DNA of 64,000 bases, taken from the NCBI RefSeq assembly GCF_030272615.1, contig NC_081406.1:230942396-231006395 (forward strand). Reading direction: 5' to 3'. This document shows positions 32,051 through 43,590 of the stretch, in pieces. Under the pieces are notes generated by a model. The model saw only the letters and a list, made by a program, of their open reading frames with translations, ran no database searches and was not told where the DNA came from. Positions within the stretch are counted from its first letter, which is position 1. Every line of letters begins with the position of its first letter. Position numbers and translations under genes: made by a program. This stretch comes from Cryptomeria japonica (lineage: Eukaryota > Streptophyta > Pinopsida > Cupressales > Cupressaceae).

Positions 32051-33008
32051 AATGCCAAGGCCTTCCCTTGTACATAGCTAGTTTAGTTTGCTTTCGTCGT
32101 TTTCCGTTTGTTTGTTTTTCTCGCGTTGGTTTGCCTTTTGTTTTTCTTAGTTTAGGTGCTTTTGTTTTTTTTAGGTTAGTTGTTTTTGTCCTGAGGGGTA
32201 TCCATTTGACATTGGGTGATTTTGTTATATAACGCTCTGACTTCCTGCTGGATTGTTGGATGCATTTGGAAAATCATGAGGTCTTTTGGAATTACTGAGG
32301 GAGTTTCTTTTAATGAAGCTTTGAGTCAGGACATATTTGCATTGAAGTAGATTAGCTTATTGAACTCACGTATTTTTGTCCTCCAGTTATTATATTTCAC
32401 ACACTTATAATCTCCGAGTCATTATGGTTTACAGGCGAAGCTGTGATCAGTGAAAAATCTAAAGTCTAGCTTCAGCGCCACCGCAATCCTCAAACCCTAG
32501 TGAGTTTCGTTACTCACAAGCCAAAGAATTGACAGAACTGAAAAGCAGTATCAAAAGAAAAGTTGAAAAGATGAGAAAAAATCAAAAGAAAAGAAATGAG
32601 CTAAAAGGAAATATCAAATTGGCTAAAGGGAATATGCGAGTAACTCCATCGGGGCTATAGACGCCTGACTGGCAATGGAGCAATGTTCGTGAGCTTGCGG
32701 CGATAACCTCGTCGGGACTATGGACGTCTGACTGGCAGCGAGGCTCTATCCAGGATGCTTTTGGAGTTTAGACGAACTATGTAGCTTATCACAGGGGAAC
32801 TTGGAGATCATGATTGTCTTGTTGAGGGGAATTAACGCATTTGCACACACATGGGTAATTGTGGACTTGATACTTTGTCTCAATATGATGGTCTCTTCTT
32901 GTAAGTGTTTCTTAAACTCCTGGTTTTGTTGAGGGAGGTTTTCTGGGTCTTCTTTTAGAAAGATTGATTCCCAAATGTTTTGCAACATTTCTCAGTGGTG
33001 TCGCCAGA
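32051..33008 (+). other. giant element 3' untranslated region
   Basis: About 960 bp without a gene. A T-rich run (32080-32180) follows the stop codon. A strongly purine-rich stretch lies at about 32530-32640. Two related words follow at about 32648-32750 (TCGGGGCTATAGACGCCTGA and TCGGGACTATGGACGTCTGA). The 15 bases directly before the 3' LTR are not purine-rich, so no ordinary polypurine tract is visible where it is expected. Confidence 0.6.
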
Positions 33009-33440
33009 TGTTGTGACCATTTCACACATCGCCCCATCGCAAATGGGGACCCCCTCTTTTTCGCTTGTTTTCGCTTTCGTTTTTAGGGTTTTGTTAGTCC
33101 GTTAGTTGTCTGGATTTAGGGCTAAGCCTTAGGGTTTTAAATCTTGCCTTTTCAAGCCAAAATCCAGTCATTTTTTGAGAGCTTTTGAGCTTTCTTTTCT
33201 AGAATGCAAATTTTGAATGCAATAAATTCGCCAAAATGGTCTAATTTTCAATTGGAATGTTCATGCAAAGCTTAAACTTGTCTAAATGATGACCGTCAAT
33301 GTGAATTTTTGTCTGATTGAATATTTTGACCAAATTTTGACTTTTTTGAAGTTTGATCCTGGGCATTGGAATTGATTTGTTTTCGCCTCGTGAAGTGTTA
33401 AAATGTGAAAAATCTTGTTATTTTGGCCTGTAGGAGCAAA

Positions 33441-35231
33441 ATCGCTCCTGTCCCTCAGTGAAGGACGGGAGCTCAATTTCAAATATCTCATTGTCCTTGC
33501 AGAGTCCAGACGAAGTTTACGTTTGAAGTGATGGAGAACGACAAGATCTTTCCATTGAATATAAATTGAAGATTTTCATGAGCACAGAAAGGCCTCCAGG
33601 AAGAAAATCGCTCCTGTCCCTCAGTGAAGGACCGGAGCTACAATTCAAATTTCGCCATGTCCATGCAAGATTTTGATGACTCAGCAATTGGAGGACGTCC
33701 GAAGGAAGATACTTTGCCAAATGAATATAATTTGAGATGCAAAAAATGAAGGAAAATGACCTATATTGACTAAATCGCTCCTGTCCCTCTCCAAGGGACC
33801 AGGGCGAGGTACCTTGTAGCTCTCGTCCCTCTCCCAGGGACCAGAGCGATTTCCTCCATTTTGCAAAATCCAGACAAGGGTCAAGGCAAGTTTACGTTCA
33901 AAAACAAGGGAAAACATGAGATGAACGCATTGAATATAAATTGAAGATTTTTGGGACGCCCATAACAGTGCTAAATGCCTAGTTCGCTCCTGTCCCTCAG
34001 GAAGGGACCAGAGCGATTTTTGATATAATTACCTCTTTTTGCAAAATTCCAAACAATGTCAAGGCATGGACGAATGGGGTGAAGAGGGACGAATCCGTTG
34101 AATATAAACTTGGAACCTGGCAAAGTGAGGTAGTGGCCACAAGGGAAGGATCGCTCCTGTCCCTCTCCAAGGGACCAGGGCGATACATTGATGATAATAC
34201 TCCCTACGCAAGTTCAAGGTCGTTCCTCCGAAGTTCAAGGTCGACACAAGTCAAGACAAGGTGGCGAGGGACATTTCAAGGCGTCTTCATCATGCGCAAA
34301 CACTCAAAGGACGTTAAAATGAAGAAATTGACACCCTATAACATAGATCGCTCCTGTCCCTTAGGAAGGGACCAAGGCGATGTTAGATGCATTGGCCATT
34401 TCATGCAAAATTTACGTAAGGACAAGACATTGCAATGTTTTAGAGGGTCCATGGTATGGTAAAAGGATGATAAACAAGAGTTTTGAACGTGAAATGATCA
34501 TTATTTTGAGCATGGAGACTATATCGCTCCTGTCCCTCTCCAAGGGACCAGGGCGATTTGCTTTGGATTCCTTGTTTTGCTTCAAGATCAAGCTAAGTCA
34601 AGACGTCTTAAGATAGCATATGGTCCAAGGCATCGTTTGAAGATAATTTGCAAAAGTGTTGAACGTCCAAACCTTGCCAAATAATGTAAAAGCCTCACAT
34701 CGCTCCTGTCCTTTGGACAAGGACCAGGGCGATATCATCAAAAGCACGCACGTTCCTTCAAAGATCAAAGCGAAGCAAGGTTAGGTAAGGTGAAGGACGA
34801 CGTTTGAAGGGCATTACAATGAAGATCGAAGTGCAAAGTTGACAAGGTCAAGGAAAGGACATGGATCGCTCCTGTCCCTCTCCAAGGGACAAGGGCGATG
34901 ATCCCTTTAATACACTCAAAACTTCATGCGAGCAAATGGAATAAGCGCAAAAGACACGAACAAAGGATGCTATTCGCCCACAATAAAAAAATCGAAGTTA
35001 AAAGATGCAAGATAGACATGAAAACAAGAGGATCGCTCCTGTCCTTTGGACAAGGACCAGGGCGATGTGCACTTAAAGGACACCCATATGCGCACACAAG
35101 GCGATCAAATTCGAAGGACCATCAAGGTGATCGATTTTTAACGTGGAGATGAAGGAGTTGGACGTAAGAAATGCAAAAGTCAAGACAAAATGGTGAATCG
35201 CTCCTGTCCCTCTCCAAGGGACCAGAGCGAT
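33441..35231. repeat. hairpin array, 3' LTR copy
   Basis: The same 12 hairpins at the same spacing as in the 5' LTR, offset by 15681. Confidence 0.92.
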
Positions 35232-36137
35232 GAGGTACGTCCCTTTGTTTTCCAATTTTGGCGCCAAACAAACAAATTTAAATTTCCTTAAATGCTAAAT
35301 CGATTAAAAAATTGAAAATCCATTTTTATTTAGCATTTAATATGACGTTATCTTTTATTAATTATTTTTTGCCTTTATTAAAAATCGAAATTCTCATTTA
35401 AAAAAGCGCAAGGCATTAATAATTAATTATTTAATTAATATAAAAATCGATTTGAAGCGCCCAATTAGGCAAGTCGGCCTTGTTATTTTATTGCAAATCA
35501 TTTAAAAAATGGTTTTATTTGTCAAGTCGGCCTAAGAGGTGAAAGGGTATGAGCGCTATTTATAAGGGGAGTGAAACGTTCATTTTTACATAATCATTTT
35601 TACCTTTCTTCATGCGAATCAAGAAGAGGCGAATATAGTGCGAAGTGTGTTCAAAGGTGGTGCGATTTCAAACCAAAGGTGGCGCTAGTATCATCTTGTG
35701 TGGAGTGCGAATTGCGTTGAAGACCAAAGGTGGTGCGAATTTCATTCATCCAAGGGTGGCGCGTAGTTATCAAAAGGTGGTGCGAATTTGAAGACCACAC
35801 CAAGGGCGAACTTGGAGATCCATCTAAGACCACACCAAGGGCGAATTTGGAGATCATTTAAGACCACGTCTAAGGCATTACTTGAAGATCACGTTCTCTC
35901 CAGAGGTGGCGAAGTATATTTTGAGGGAATCATATTGAAGATTATCTTATACCTCAAATTTTGCCTAGGCGAATTTTGTTTTTGCATTCTAGAGTTAGCT
36001 CTCTATCAAGGTATGGCGATTTAATTGTTATTGCTTTATTCATTCATCGTCATATTTCATTTTTGAATTTTGAAATTTTGAATCTCTTAGCTCAATCGTT
36101 GTTTTTTTTTAGGAAATGATAACTCTAGGGACTTATC

Positions 36138-39100
36138 ATGAGGTTTCCTAAAACCTATCTCTCTTATCTACGTTATTTATTGCAAAATCTATTTCTTATA
36201 ATGAAATGTTGTGTAGGTATGGCGACCCCAAAGGCGGGAGCATCCACCAGTCGCTCGGCTCTCATGAAAGAAGATCAGAAGACTGAAGAGGTGGAGACCA
36301 AGATCGTGTCCAAGTGGAGCAACATTGGAGATACAAACTTGGGAAACTTTAGCACGAAGAAGTTCCGAGAGGTCCCTTACATCGGCAAGCCATCACCTGT
36401 CGCCCGGAGAATAATAGAGAGTGGCATCATTAAGGCGGCCGGTTTTCCTCCAGCTATTCAGTGCCACGAGTTGATAATCGAGTGTGCCCGTCATTACAAT
36501 CCACAGTCCAGGACAATTGTGTCCAATGAGGGAAACACTTTGGCGTACCTTTCAGAGGAGGCCATAAGTGAAGCCTTCCATCTTCCAGAGCACAGGGACA
36601 TGATATACAAGAGCATTGAAGGAGCTAGATCAGTGTACGATGACGATCCAGATGCTTGTCTAAGCATCATCAACAAGAACTGGCTACTCAAGAGTCGTTC
36701 CCGTCTGAGCAAAGTACCGAACACACCACACCGGATCGATTTCCAAGAGGAGTACAGAGATTTGATCACCATGCTCAACAGAGTTACAGGAGCACCTCAT
36801 GCCTTCTATTTTGAGAAATGGATGTTTTATTTCATCCAGGTGATTGTTCAAGGGAAGGGTACAATACATTGGGCTAGGATAATTAGCCATTGCTTAGACG
36901 TACAGTTGAGAAGACTCAGGGCTACTAAGTCCTTCCACATGAGTTCATACGTCATTTATGCCTTAATCAGGAGCGTTGAGTACGCAGGACTACCTCACAG
37001 AGGAGTGATTGGAAGAGGACCCGGCGAGGTCAGAGTTTGTGAATCCTATACCTACTTGCATCATCCACCAGGGAAGAACTACAAGTTAATCAATGATACT
37101 TTCACGATGAACATCACCAGGACGTTGCAAGGAGGGATTCACAACAGATTATCTCAGGATGCCCAGGAGTTAATCAAGAGGTACGGTGCTTGGTTCATTC
37201 AGTTTCCCAAGTTCACTTACATTAGAGTGTATGGATGTCCTTTACCTCCATATATGTTGCCGAGGTACCCCACAGATAGAATTGTGTTACTTGAAGTAAC
37301 AAGGCAGTTGGCAGCATATGTGAAGGCATTCAGACACAGACATCAGAATGGAGTTCAGGTACCTATTATTTTGGGTAATTCAGTTGAGGTATGTCCCAAT
37401 GTCTCAGCCATGGATGACGCAGAGAGGGAGTTAGCCTTGTATCCTTTTTCATCTTTTGCTTGGAGGAATAGTTTTGATCCTCATGGACATTTAGAAGAGA
37501 CAGTCGGTAGAAGATTTAGACATGAATACCAAATTGAAGATTTTATGATGAATCTCCTAGATGATCTTGAAGTGAAACGCAAGATACATTCTAGATTGCC
37601 TTTGGATTTCATCAGGAAATGTAAGATTTACAGAGTAGCCGACCAAGCTCAGGACAACGGCAGGCACATCCAATCTTCATATGATAGAGAAAGTAAAACA
37701 ATTAGTTTGAATTGGAATGAGCCCGAGGCCGTGGATTTAGATGATTTGATGGCACCAGTCTTGTCTTGTACTCGCAGATGGGTAGACATTCAACATCAGA
37801 AGTTGAGAGAACAAGGCATAGCCATGTCTTTTACTTTGGAAGAAAAGCCAGCCGAAGGTGGAGCCAGTGTTAGTGAAGGCAATCCTAATCCTAGGAATTC
37901 AGGTGAAGGTAACCTTCAATGTGCCAGTGAGGGCAATCTCCATCCGAGAGGTTCAAAGAGAAAGGAAAGATCAGAAAAGAAAGAGCCTTCCAAGAAAAAG
38001 CAAGGTGCTAACAAAGATCAAACACCAGGTACTTCTTCCAGGCCAGAAGATAGAACAGTTCGAGTGGAAGAATCCATGGAATCGATGGTACAGAATGATA
38101 GACAGGAGGAAGAACAGGCACAGCATGTTTCATCCGATGGATCTCTCCAAGACTATGATTTAGATAATGATAATGAAGTAACATCTCCTCCCAGACAAGA
38201 AGAAGTAGTACACAAAGAAATTCAAGTTCAAGAGACAAGATCAAATATCCCAGACTGGTTGAAGGAGAGATTGACTAAGGTGATCGTAATTGAGGACGAG
38301 GACAGTGCAATCGATCTAGAGAGCCTTGTTGGACGCTCACATATGACAACAGAGAAGAAGAAGGCTACAAAGATGTCCAAGATGATTCGAGATGAGACTG
38401 GATCTAGAAAACTGCAAATAGCTACACCGGCAGCAGACAAATATGAGGGTGAGATCCTAGCAGAGGACTATCATATACAGACTATTGAGTTAGGACCATC
38501 CACAGCAGAGCAGACTTTAGATGATGCCACCGACACATTTGAGGCATTGAAGGATAAGTTTAGAGAAGAAGTAGAAAAGAATAGAAAGCTTGAGAGAGAG
38601 GTCGGTGCATGGAGAACATATTTCAGTCACATCAATGAACCTTTGGGACGTCAGGATCCAGTTAGATCACCATTGCAGGCATTGCCCCTTCAATCAATCA
38701 ATGAAGCAGAAAGATTCAGGAATATGGTTCAGCGTACATGTAATTGGATGGATAGATCTCACACGGTGGCCATTGAGTTTATTACAAGGATGTCGAAGAT
38801 CACCCATCAGGCTATCCAAGTTCTTGAGATAATCCACAGATTGATGGCAACAGTAGCTGCATTTGCCCATACCAAGGACGTTGTCATCCCTGTCTTGAGA
38901 GTTATAAGACATACATCTAGAAAAATTTTAGCACAAGAGAGGATCTTAGAAGGTGATTCTCACAGTTTGTTTCAGTGGTCAACCTTACTCCATATAAAGA
39001 GTGTTCTCTTTGAGGACATCAGCGTTAGATGTGGTCAAGTTGAGGAGGTGATCAATCTGATCCAGGACAGAGTATTTGAGGTACTTCGTACCATTCTTGG

Positions 39101-39440
39101 CAGGAGGATCGAGGTCGAGACAGATGTGGATTTACAAGAGTTTGAGGATAGAATCACTATCATCTTTCGCAAGGACGCAGATGTTACAGATGAGCAGTAT
39201 GATCAGATGTATGCCACCATGCTCCTGATTGATAGAACAAAGGAACTTGAACCTACTTGGGACACGGCTCTTCTAGATGCATTTGATCAAGTTATCCACT
39301 TAGAAGAGAGTATCAAGAATCTTCCCGAGATTCCAATCACAGAAATCGAAGGAATTGTGACAAAATTCATTGCATATGCTAAGAAGGAAAATTGGAAAGG
39401 GAATAAGATTCTAGATGAAAGGTTGTTACAGATGACATGA
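36138..39440 (+). CDS. LTR-encoded protein, 1100 codons (3' LTR copy)
   Basis: Identical in length to the 5' LTR copy. Two residues differ: Met113 becomes Ile and Pro974 becomes Leu. Both frames are fully open. Because an integrating copy has both LTRs made from one template, these differences arose after insertion. This copy lies downstream of gag-pol, so it would be transcribed from the 3' LTR promoter into flanking DNA unless the LTR polyadenylation signal stops it. Domain description is as for the 5' copy; function unknown. Confidence 0.8.
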   Translation: MRFPKTYLSYLRYLLQNLFLIMKCCVGMATPKAGASTSRSALMKEDQKTEEVETKIVSKWSNIGDTNLGNFSTKKFREVPYIGKPSPVARRIIESGIIKAAGFPPAIQCHELIIECARHYNPQSRTIVSNEGNTLAYLSEEAISEAFHLPEHRDMIYKSIEGARSVYDDDPDACLSIINKNWLLKSRSRLSKVPNTPHRIDFQEEYRDLITMLNRVTGAPHAFYFEKWMFYFIQVIVQGKGTIHWARIISHCLDVQLRRLRATKSFHMSSYVIYALIRSVEYAGLPHRGVIGRGPGEVRVCESYTYLHHPPGKNYKLINDTFTMNITRTLQGGIHNRLSQDAQELIKRYGAWFIQFPKFTYIRVYGCPLPPYMLPRYPTDRIVLLEVTRQLAAYVKAFRHRHQNGVQVPIILGNSVEVCPNVSAMDDAERELALYPFSSFAWRNSFDPHGHLEETVGRRFRHEYQIEDFMMNLLDDLEVKRKIHSRLPLDFIRKCKIYRVADQAQDNGRHIQSSYDRESKTISLNWNEPEAVDLDDLMAPVLSCTRRWVDIQHQKLREQGIAMSFTLEEKPAEGGASVSEGNPNPRNSGEGNLQCASEGNLHPRGSKRKERSEKKEPSKKKQGANKDQTPGTSSRPEDRTVRVEESMESMVQNDRQEEEQAQHVSSDGSLQDYDLDNDNEVTSPPRQEEVVHKEIQVQETRSNIPDWLKERLTKVIVIEDEDSAIDLESLVGRSHMTTEKKKATKMSKMIRDETGSRKLQIATPAADKYEGEILAEDYHIQTIELGPSTAEQTLDDATDTFEALKDKFREEVEKNRKLEREVGAWRTYFSHINEPLGRQDPVRSPLQALPLQSINEAERFRNMVQRTCNWMDRSHTVAIEFITRMSKITHQAIQVLEIIHRLMATVAAFAHTKDVVIPVLRVIRHTSRKILAQERILEGDSHSLFQWSTLLHIKSVLFEDISVRCGQVEEVINLIQDRVFEVLRTILGRRIEVETDVDLQEFEDRITIIFRKDADVTDEQYDQMYATMLLIDRTKELEPTWDTALLDAFDQVIHLEESIKNLPEIPITEIEGIVTKFIAYAKKENWKGNKILDERLLQMT

Positions 39441-40491
39441 CATCTTATTTCTCATTGGTTGATACCTCCTAGATTTTCGTGCCAAATTTAATATTTGGCT
39501 ATGTATTTAATATTGTTCAGTAAAAAGGAGGTCATTTGTAATAAACCCTAATTAGGGTTTAGGTGTCATGATCTTGTCCGTTGGTTTGCTTTCGATCTGG
39601 ACCTTTCATTGTAATTGGGGATGCTATTTATACCCCCATTTTCATTTCATTTGTAATAGTCAGTTAATAGAGAATAGAGTTAAGAGCAAAATAGAGAGAT
39701 TAGAATTGTAAGCAATTTTTATTTTGTAGCAAGATTGAGTCTTGAAGAGAGAAGTTCAAGCAATTGTTGTATATGATGACTTGGAAATCAATAAAATATT
39801 GAAGTTATGGTGTTTTGTTGCAAGTTCCTTGAGTTATCTTCATGGTTGTTGGATGTACTTGAATCACGCTCAATCAAAGTAGTTTGTTAATTAGAAAGAC
39901 TAAGTGTGAGATTTGATATTTGGTAGGATTCGCAATCCAAACCACTAGCTTCTTGCTGATTGTAAGAACGCCTTGCGTGGTCGACTGGAAAACACCTTGA
40001 GTCCTTAACCTTCAAGCATTTTCGTATCTAGGATATGTACCTTCGTAGTAGTGTCCTTGATCTTTGATGCATTGAACATCATTGTTACCTTAGAAGATCG
40101 CACTAATTTCAGTTGAGTTGTTGTCTCATGGCAAAATTGAAATTGGTTGAGTCTTGCCAAATCTCATTCATGCTAAGTCGTTCATAGGGTTAGGCTAGAT
40201 TAGACCTCTTAAGCCCTATCTTTTCCATTTTTTGAAAGTTCTTTTTAGATTAGTGAAATCTTCGAGCTATTGAATCCGTAAGACGCCTTGAAGGAAACAG
40301 CAAATCACATCATACCACTAAAAAAGCTTGTCCACACGTGGAGACCCCACTAAAAGAACCTTGGAGTCTATCTAACTGATCCTTTTTGCAGATCTTCAGC
40401 AGTTAGAGACTATTTTCTCAAGAGAGGATAAGATGCCTAATGGTATTTTATTCTGTGTATGATCGTGTACAAAATACACGTCAACAAGGAC

Positions 40492-41669
40492 CTGGGTCCA
40501 AGAGATAGAGAATTTCACCACGATTTCGAATCTATAAAATTTTCCACATTCTGCCAAGATTCGGTGACTAAAAATAGAAATTTCAAAAATTTGTCCTAGG
40601 GGATTTTTACTTTTGATACCTTAGAAGATTTTTTGAATTTTCAATCCTAGGCGTGGATTTTCGCTGGAGATGGAATTTCATCAATTTTGTGAATTCTCCA
40701 TGACTTCTTGACTTTGGTGCCTCCTTCATTTTGGCGCATGTCCTTGGCCTGGGGCGGAATTTTGCATTGGTGGAGGATTCAATGAAATTTGTGAGTCCTC
40801 CATGCCTCCTTGATTTTGGCGCCTGTCCTTCATCTTGGGCAGAATTTTGCATTGGCGGAGGATTCAATGAAATTTGTGAATCCTCCATGCCTCCTTGATT
40901 TTGGCACATGTCCTTCATCTTGGGCAGAATTTTGCATTGGTGGAGGATTCAATGAAATTTGTGAATCCTCCATGCCTCCTTGATTTTGGCACTTTGTAAG
41001 AATATGGGATGATTTTTCCAGACTTAGAGAATTTTCCCGAGCTTTCCATTTCAGGAGTGGGCTTCCAGCACTCAACCATCTTCTAGCTTTCTCTGTCTGC
41101 TTTTTGACTTTCCGGAATTAGAAATAGTTGCAAATGCCTAATCTTTGTCACCTTGCTCGGATGGTTTTGTCAAAACAAACTTTCCAAAAATAGAAACCTT
41201 TAAAGTGTTAGCATTAGATCCCTAGACAAAACACAGGAATGACTTACTAAAAATATGTATGTTTGATTTTTGGCAAAATGACAACATTGAGGACTCAGTA
41301 AAATCCCTAAAAATAGGAACTTTCTAAAAATAGAAAGTTACTCCGTTTTGGCTCAAATTTTACTAGGAGGTTCCTTGAAGGGTCCTGATTCCAGTTGTAT
41401 GTTTAGTTTCTTCAAAACCCTAACAGAAACCCCTAAAATCTAGGATAGAAGGCAGAAACCCTAAAAAAGACAACAGGCCCTAGACTTCACCAAACTCGCT
41501 CAAACGAAAAGCAGATTAAATCAAAATGACCCCCGAACACTCACAAACTAAAGAGATTGACGAGACTGTTGCGAAATGACCCAAAAAAAACAAAGCCGAA
41601 AGATCGAAAGGGCCTAAAAAGTAGGGGGTCTCCATTTGCAATGAGGCGATGTGTGAAAACGTCACAACA
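40492..41669 (-). mobile_element. LTR D, right part (its 5' head)
   Basis: The minus strand from 41669 reads TGTTGTGACGTTTTCACACA and then a C-CCATT...ATGG hairpin region, the shared LTR head. It continues on the other side of the giant insertion at 17327. U3 holds an 85-bp repeat with a perfect stem. Confidence 0.75.
40672..40991. repeat. 85-bp tandem repeat with 10-bp stem
   Basis: Units start at 40757, 40842 and 40927 (GAATTTTGCATTGG), with a degenerate one near 40672. Each carries GGAGGATTCA, ten bases, then TGAATCCTCC: a perfect 10-bp inverted repeat in the second and third units (40857-40886, 40942-40971) and one mismatch in the first (40772-40801). Confidence 0.9.
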
Positions 41670-42789
41670 GGTAGTAGTCAGAATGTGGGATTTTATAAAC
41701 CTTTGACAGGATCAGAGAGACATCGGGAAGATATCAACATGGATTTCATACTTGGATTGCCTAAAACACGGAGAGGGAATGATTCTATATTTGTAGTAGC
41801 AGATAGATTATTGAAGATGGCTCATTTCATACCTTGTAAGAAGACATCAAATGCAGTGCATATAGCTGACCTATTTTTCAAGGAATTGGAGAGATTGCAT
41901 GGATTGCCTAGAGTATAGTTTCAGACAAAGATACTAAGTTTGTGGTTATTTTTGGAGAACACTTTGGAAGAAGATGAAAACAGATTTGAAGTTCAGTTCT
42001 ACTTTTCATCCACAAACTGATGGACAGACAGAAGTAGTTAACCGAAGCTTGGGAAATTCGTTAAGATGCTTAGTTAGAGACAAAACCAGAAGTTGGGATT
42101 TGATTCTTACACAAGCAAAGTTTGCCTACAATAATTCAGTAAACAGGAGTACCAGAAGGACACCTTTTGAGATTGTTACCAGAGCACACCCCAGAGGTAT
42201 ATCAGAATTAAAAGAAATTAGCACTGAAGACCGGAGAAGTGCAGAAGCAGAAGAACTTGCAAATCACATAAAGGACTTACATATTCAAGTTGAGCAGCAT
42301 TTGGAGGACATGAACAACAAGTATAAGGAGAAAGCAGATGAGAAGAGGAGACATAAGGAATTTGAAGTTGGCGATGAAGTGATGGTGTATCTGAGAAAAG
42401 AAAGATTACAAGTTGGAACTTATAACAAGTTGCAGATGAGGAAGTTTGGACCTTGCAAGATTTTGAGAAAGTTCAGTTCTGGAAATGCATATGAAGTGGA
42501 GTTACCGGATAGTCTGAGTATTTCACTTGTATTTAACATTGTAGACCGACATCAGTATCATGAACCAGAATTCAGTGAGGACAGTATTGCAGACTTGGAG
42601 AAACAGTTGCCCCGGAAGGAACCGGATCAGATTGAAGACATTTTGGACAATAGGATTGGGCGTAGTACCCGGAGCAATCAATATAAGGAGTATCTAGTAA
42701 AGTGGAAAAGTAGACCAGTTGAAGATTCACCTTGGATTTGTCAGGCAGAGGTAGACCGCCTTGGTTTTCCTCTGACCCCAGCAAAGTGA
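41670..42789 (+). pseudogene. pol: chromovirus integrase and chromodomain
   Basis: The frame from 41649 resumes in the integrase (SQNVGFYKPL, then INMDFILGLPKTRRGND, holding the first catalytic Asp). It breaks near 41917, where a frameshift destroys the second-Asp block. It continues from 41974 with STFHPQTDGQTEVVNRSLG (the catalytic Glu) and ends at a C-terminal chromodomain (about residues 215-265 of the 271-codon frame, EYLVKWKSRP and DSPWICQAEV). Chromodomains direct chromovirus integration to marked chromatin. The integrase N-terminal zinc finger and RNase H are missing between 16236 and 41670. Confidence 0.85.
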
Positions 42790-42822
42790 GAGACTCACTT
42801 TTTTACAACAACCCCGAATGTC

Positions 42823-43590
42823 TAATGCAGGAGCATCCCCGGTTTTTGGCAATCGTGCATCAACCAAAAATATTTCCCTTCTGTTTTGCAGTTTCAGCAT
42901 TTCATTCTACATTTTCTGGCATTGGCTCACCAGATCTCAAGGAGTTGGATTTTTGCTTGAGGACTTGATCATCTACCTTATTCCCATACCACAGAGCATT
43001 TGGATAATTTTCCAGCAAGTTACCACTACCGGCTTTCGTGACAGTTTTCTAGTACCGGCTGCCTAGACCTATTTGCATTTGTAATCTACCGGAATCTACC
43101 AAATCCCTTTCATAGCTTGCAGAGCCCTAAGAGTTGATTTAAATGTTCCTTGGCGTGTGGCCGACCTCTTTACACTTTATCCTTTGGATTTTCCAGAGGA
43201 ATTGCTTTAGCAAAGGCCAACCTTGTTTTTACACATTAGGTCTTGTTCTTCGGCATTTGATCCTTTTGGGCCAACCGGATGCCCTTGGATCGTAAAAATC
43301 ATTGTAATTGAGCATTAGAATAGGAATAAGTTGAGATATAGAACATAGAAGATAGATCTAAAGATTTGAGGTCCCGGTTGTGACCTATTCTGTAATTAAG
43401 CATGTTTTAGCAGGCTAGTGAGCCAATTTCTATAACCAACTATTACCGGTTGATTGTAATCAGTTTTCATGATATAATACATTCTGTTATGCATTGCCTC
43501 CATCATATCCTTGTGTTTCCGTTGTGTTTACTCTTGCTGATCGGTCCGGATTGATCTCTTGGAGATCCCTCCTAACCGATGACTACACCA
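42823..43590 (+). repeat. chromovirus 3' LTR
   Basis: Matches 12870-13646 with many substitutions; 768 bp against 777. The first dinucleotide is TA instead of TG. It ends CTACACCA followed by CATTA. Confidence 0.85.

Larger units (their letters stand above)
17328..40486 (+). mobile_element. giant Tat-like LTR retrotransposon, 23.2 kb
   Basis: Two LTRs of 7478 bp (17328-24805, 33009-40486) both run TGTTGTGACC...CGTCAACA. The target duplication AGGAC is perfect (17323-17327 and 40487-40491). The internal 8.2 kb holds a primer site, a gag-pol frame and a long 3' untranslated region. The dual RNase H arrangement, the CHHC gag knuckle, and the integrase C-terminus without a chromodomain place it near the Tat (Ogre/Retand) lineage of Ty3/gypsy. 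The element is structurally complete and must be very young, because LTRs of equal length differ at only two sites in the frames I compared. It sits in LTR D. Confidence 0.97.
33009..40486 (+). repeat. giant element 3' LTR (7478 bp)
   Basis: Equal in length to the 5' LTR (offset 15681 throughout). Differences noted are A at 36476 against G at 20795, and T at 39058 against C at 23377. Both are G:C to A:T transitions, the second at a CpG site. It ends CGTCAACA followed by AGGAC. Confidence 0.95.
12870..43590 (+). mobile_element. chromovirus (Ty3/gypsy), interrupted by nested insertions
   Basis: The LTRs at 12870-13646 and 42823-43590 are similar but clearly diverged. The target duplication CATTA flanks them at 12865-12869 and 43591-43595. 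The internal order is gag, protease, RT, (gap), integrase, chromodomain, which is the chromovirus layout. A minus-strand LTR and, within it, the giant element occupy 16237-41669. The host sequence does not rejoin cleanly: RNase H and the integrase N-terminus are missing, so roughly 1 kb was lost. Frameshifts show that this copy is dead. Confidence 0.9.
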
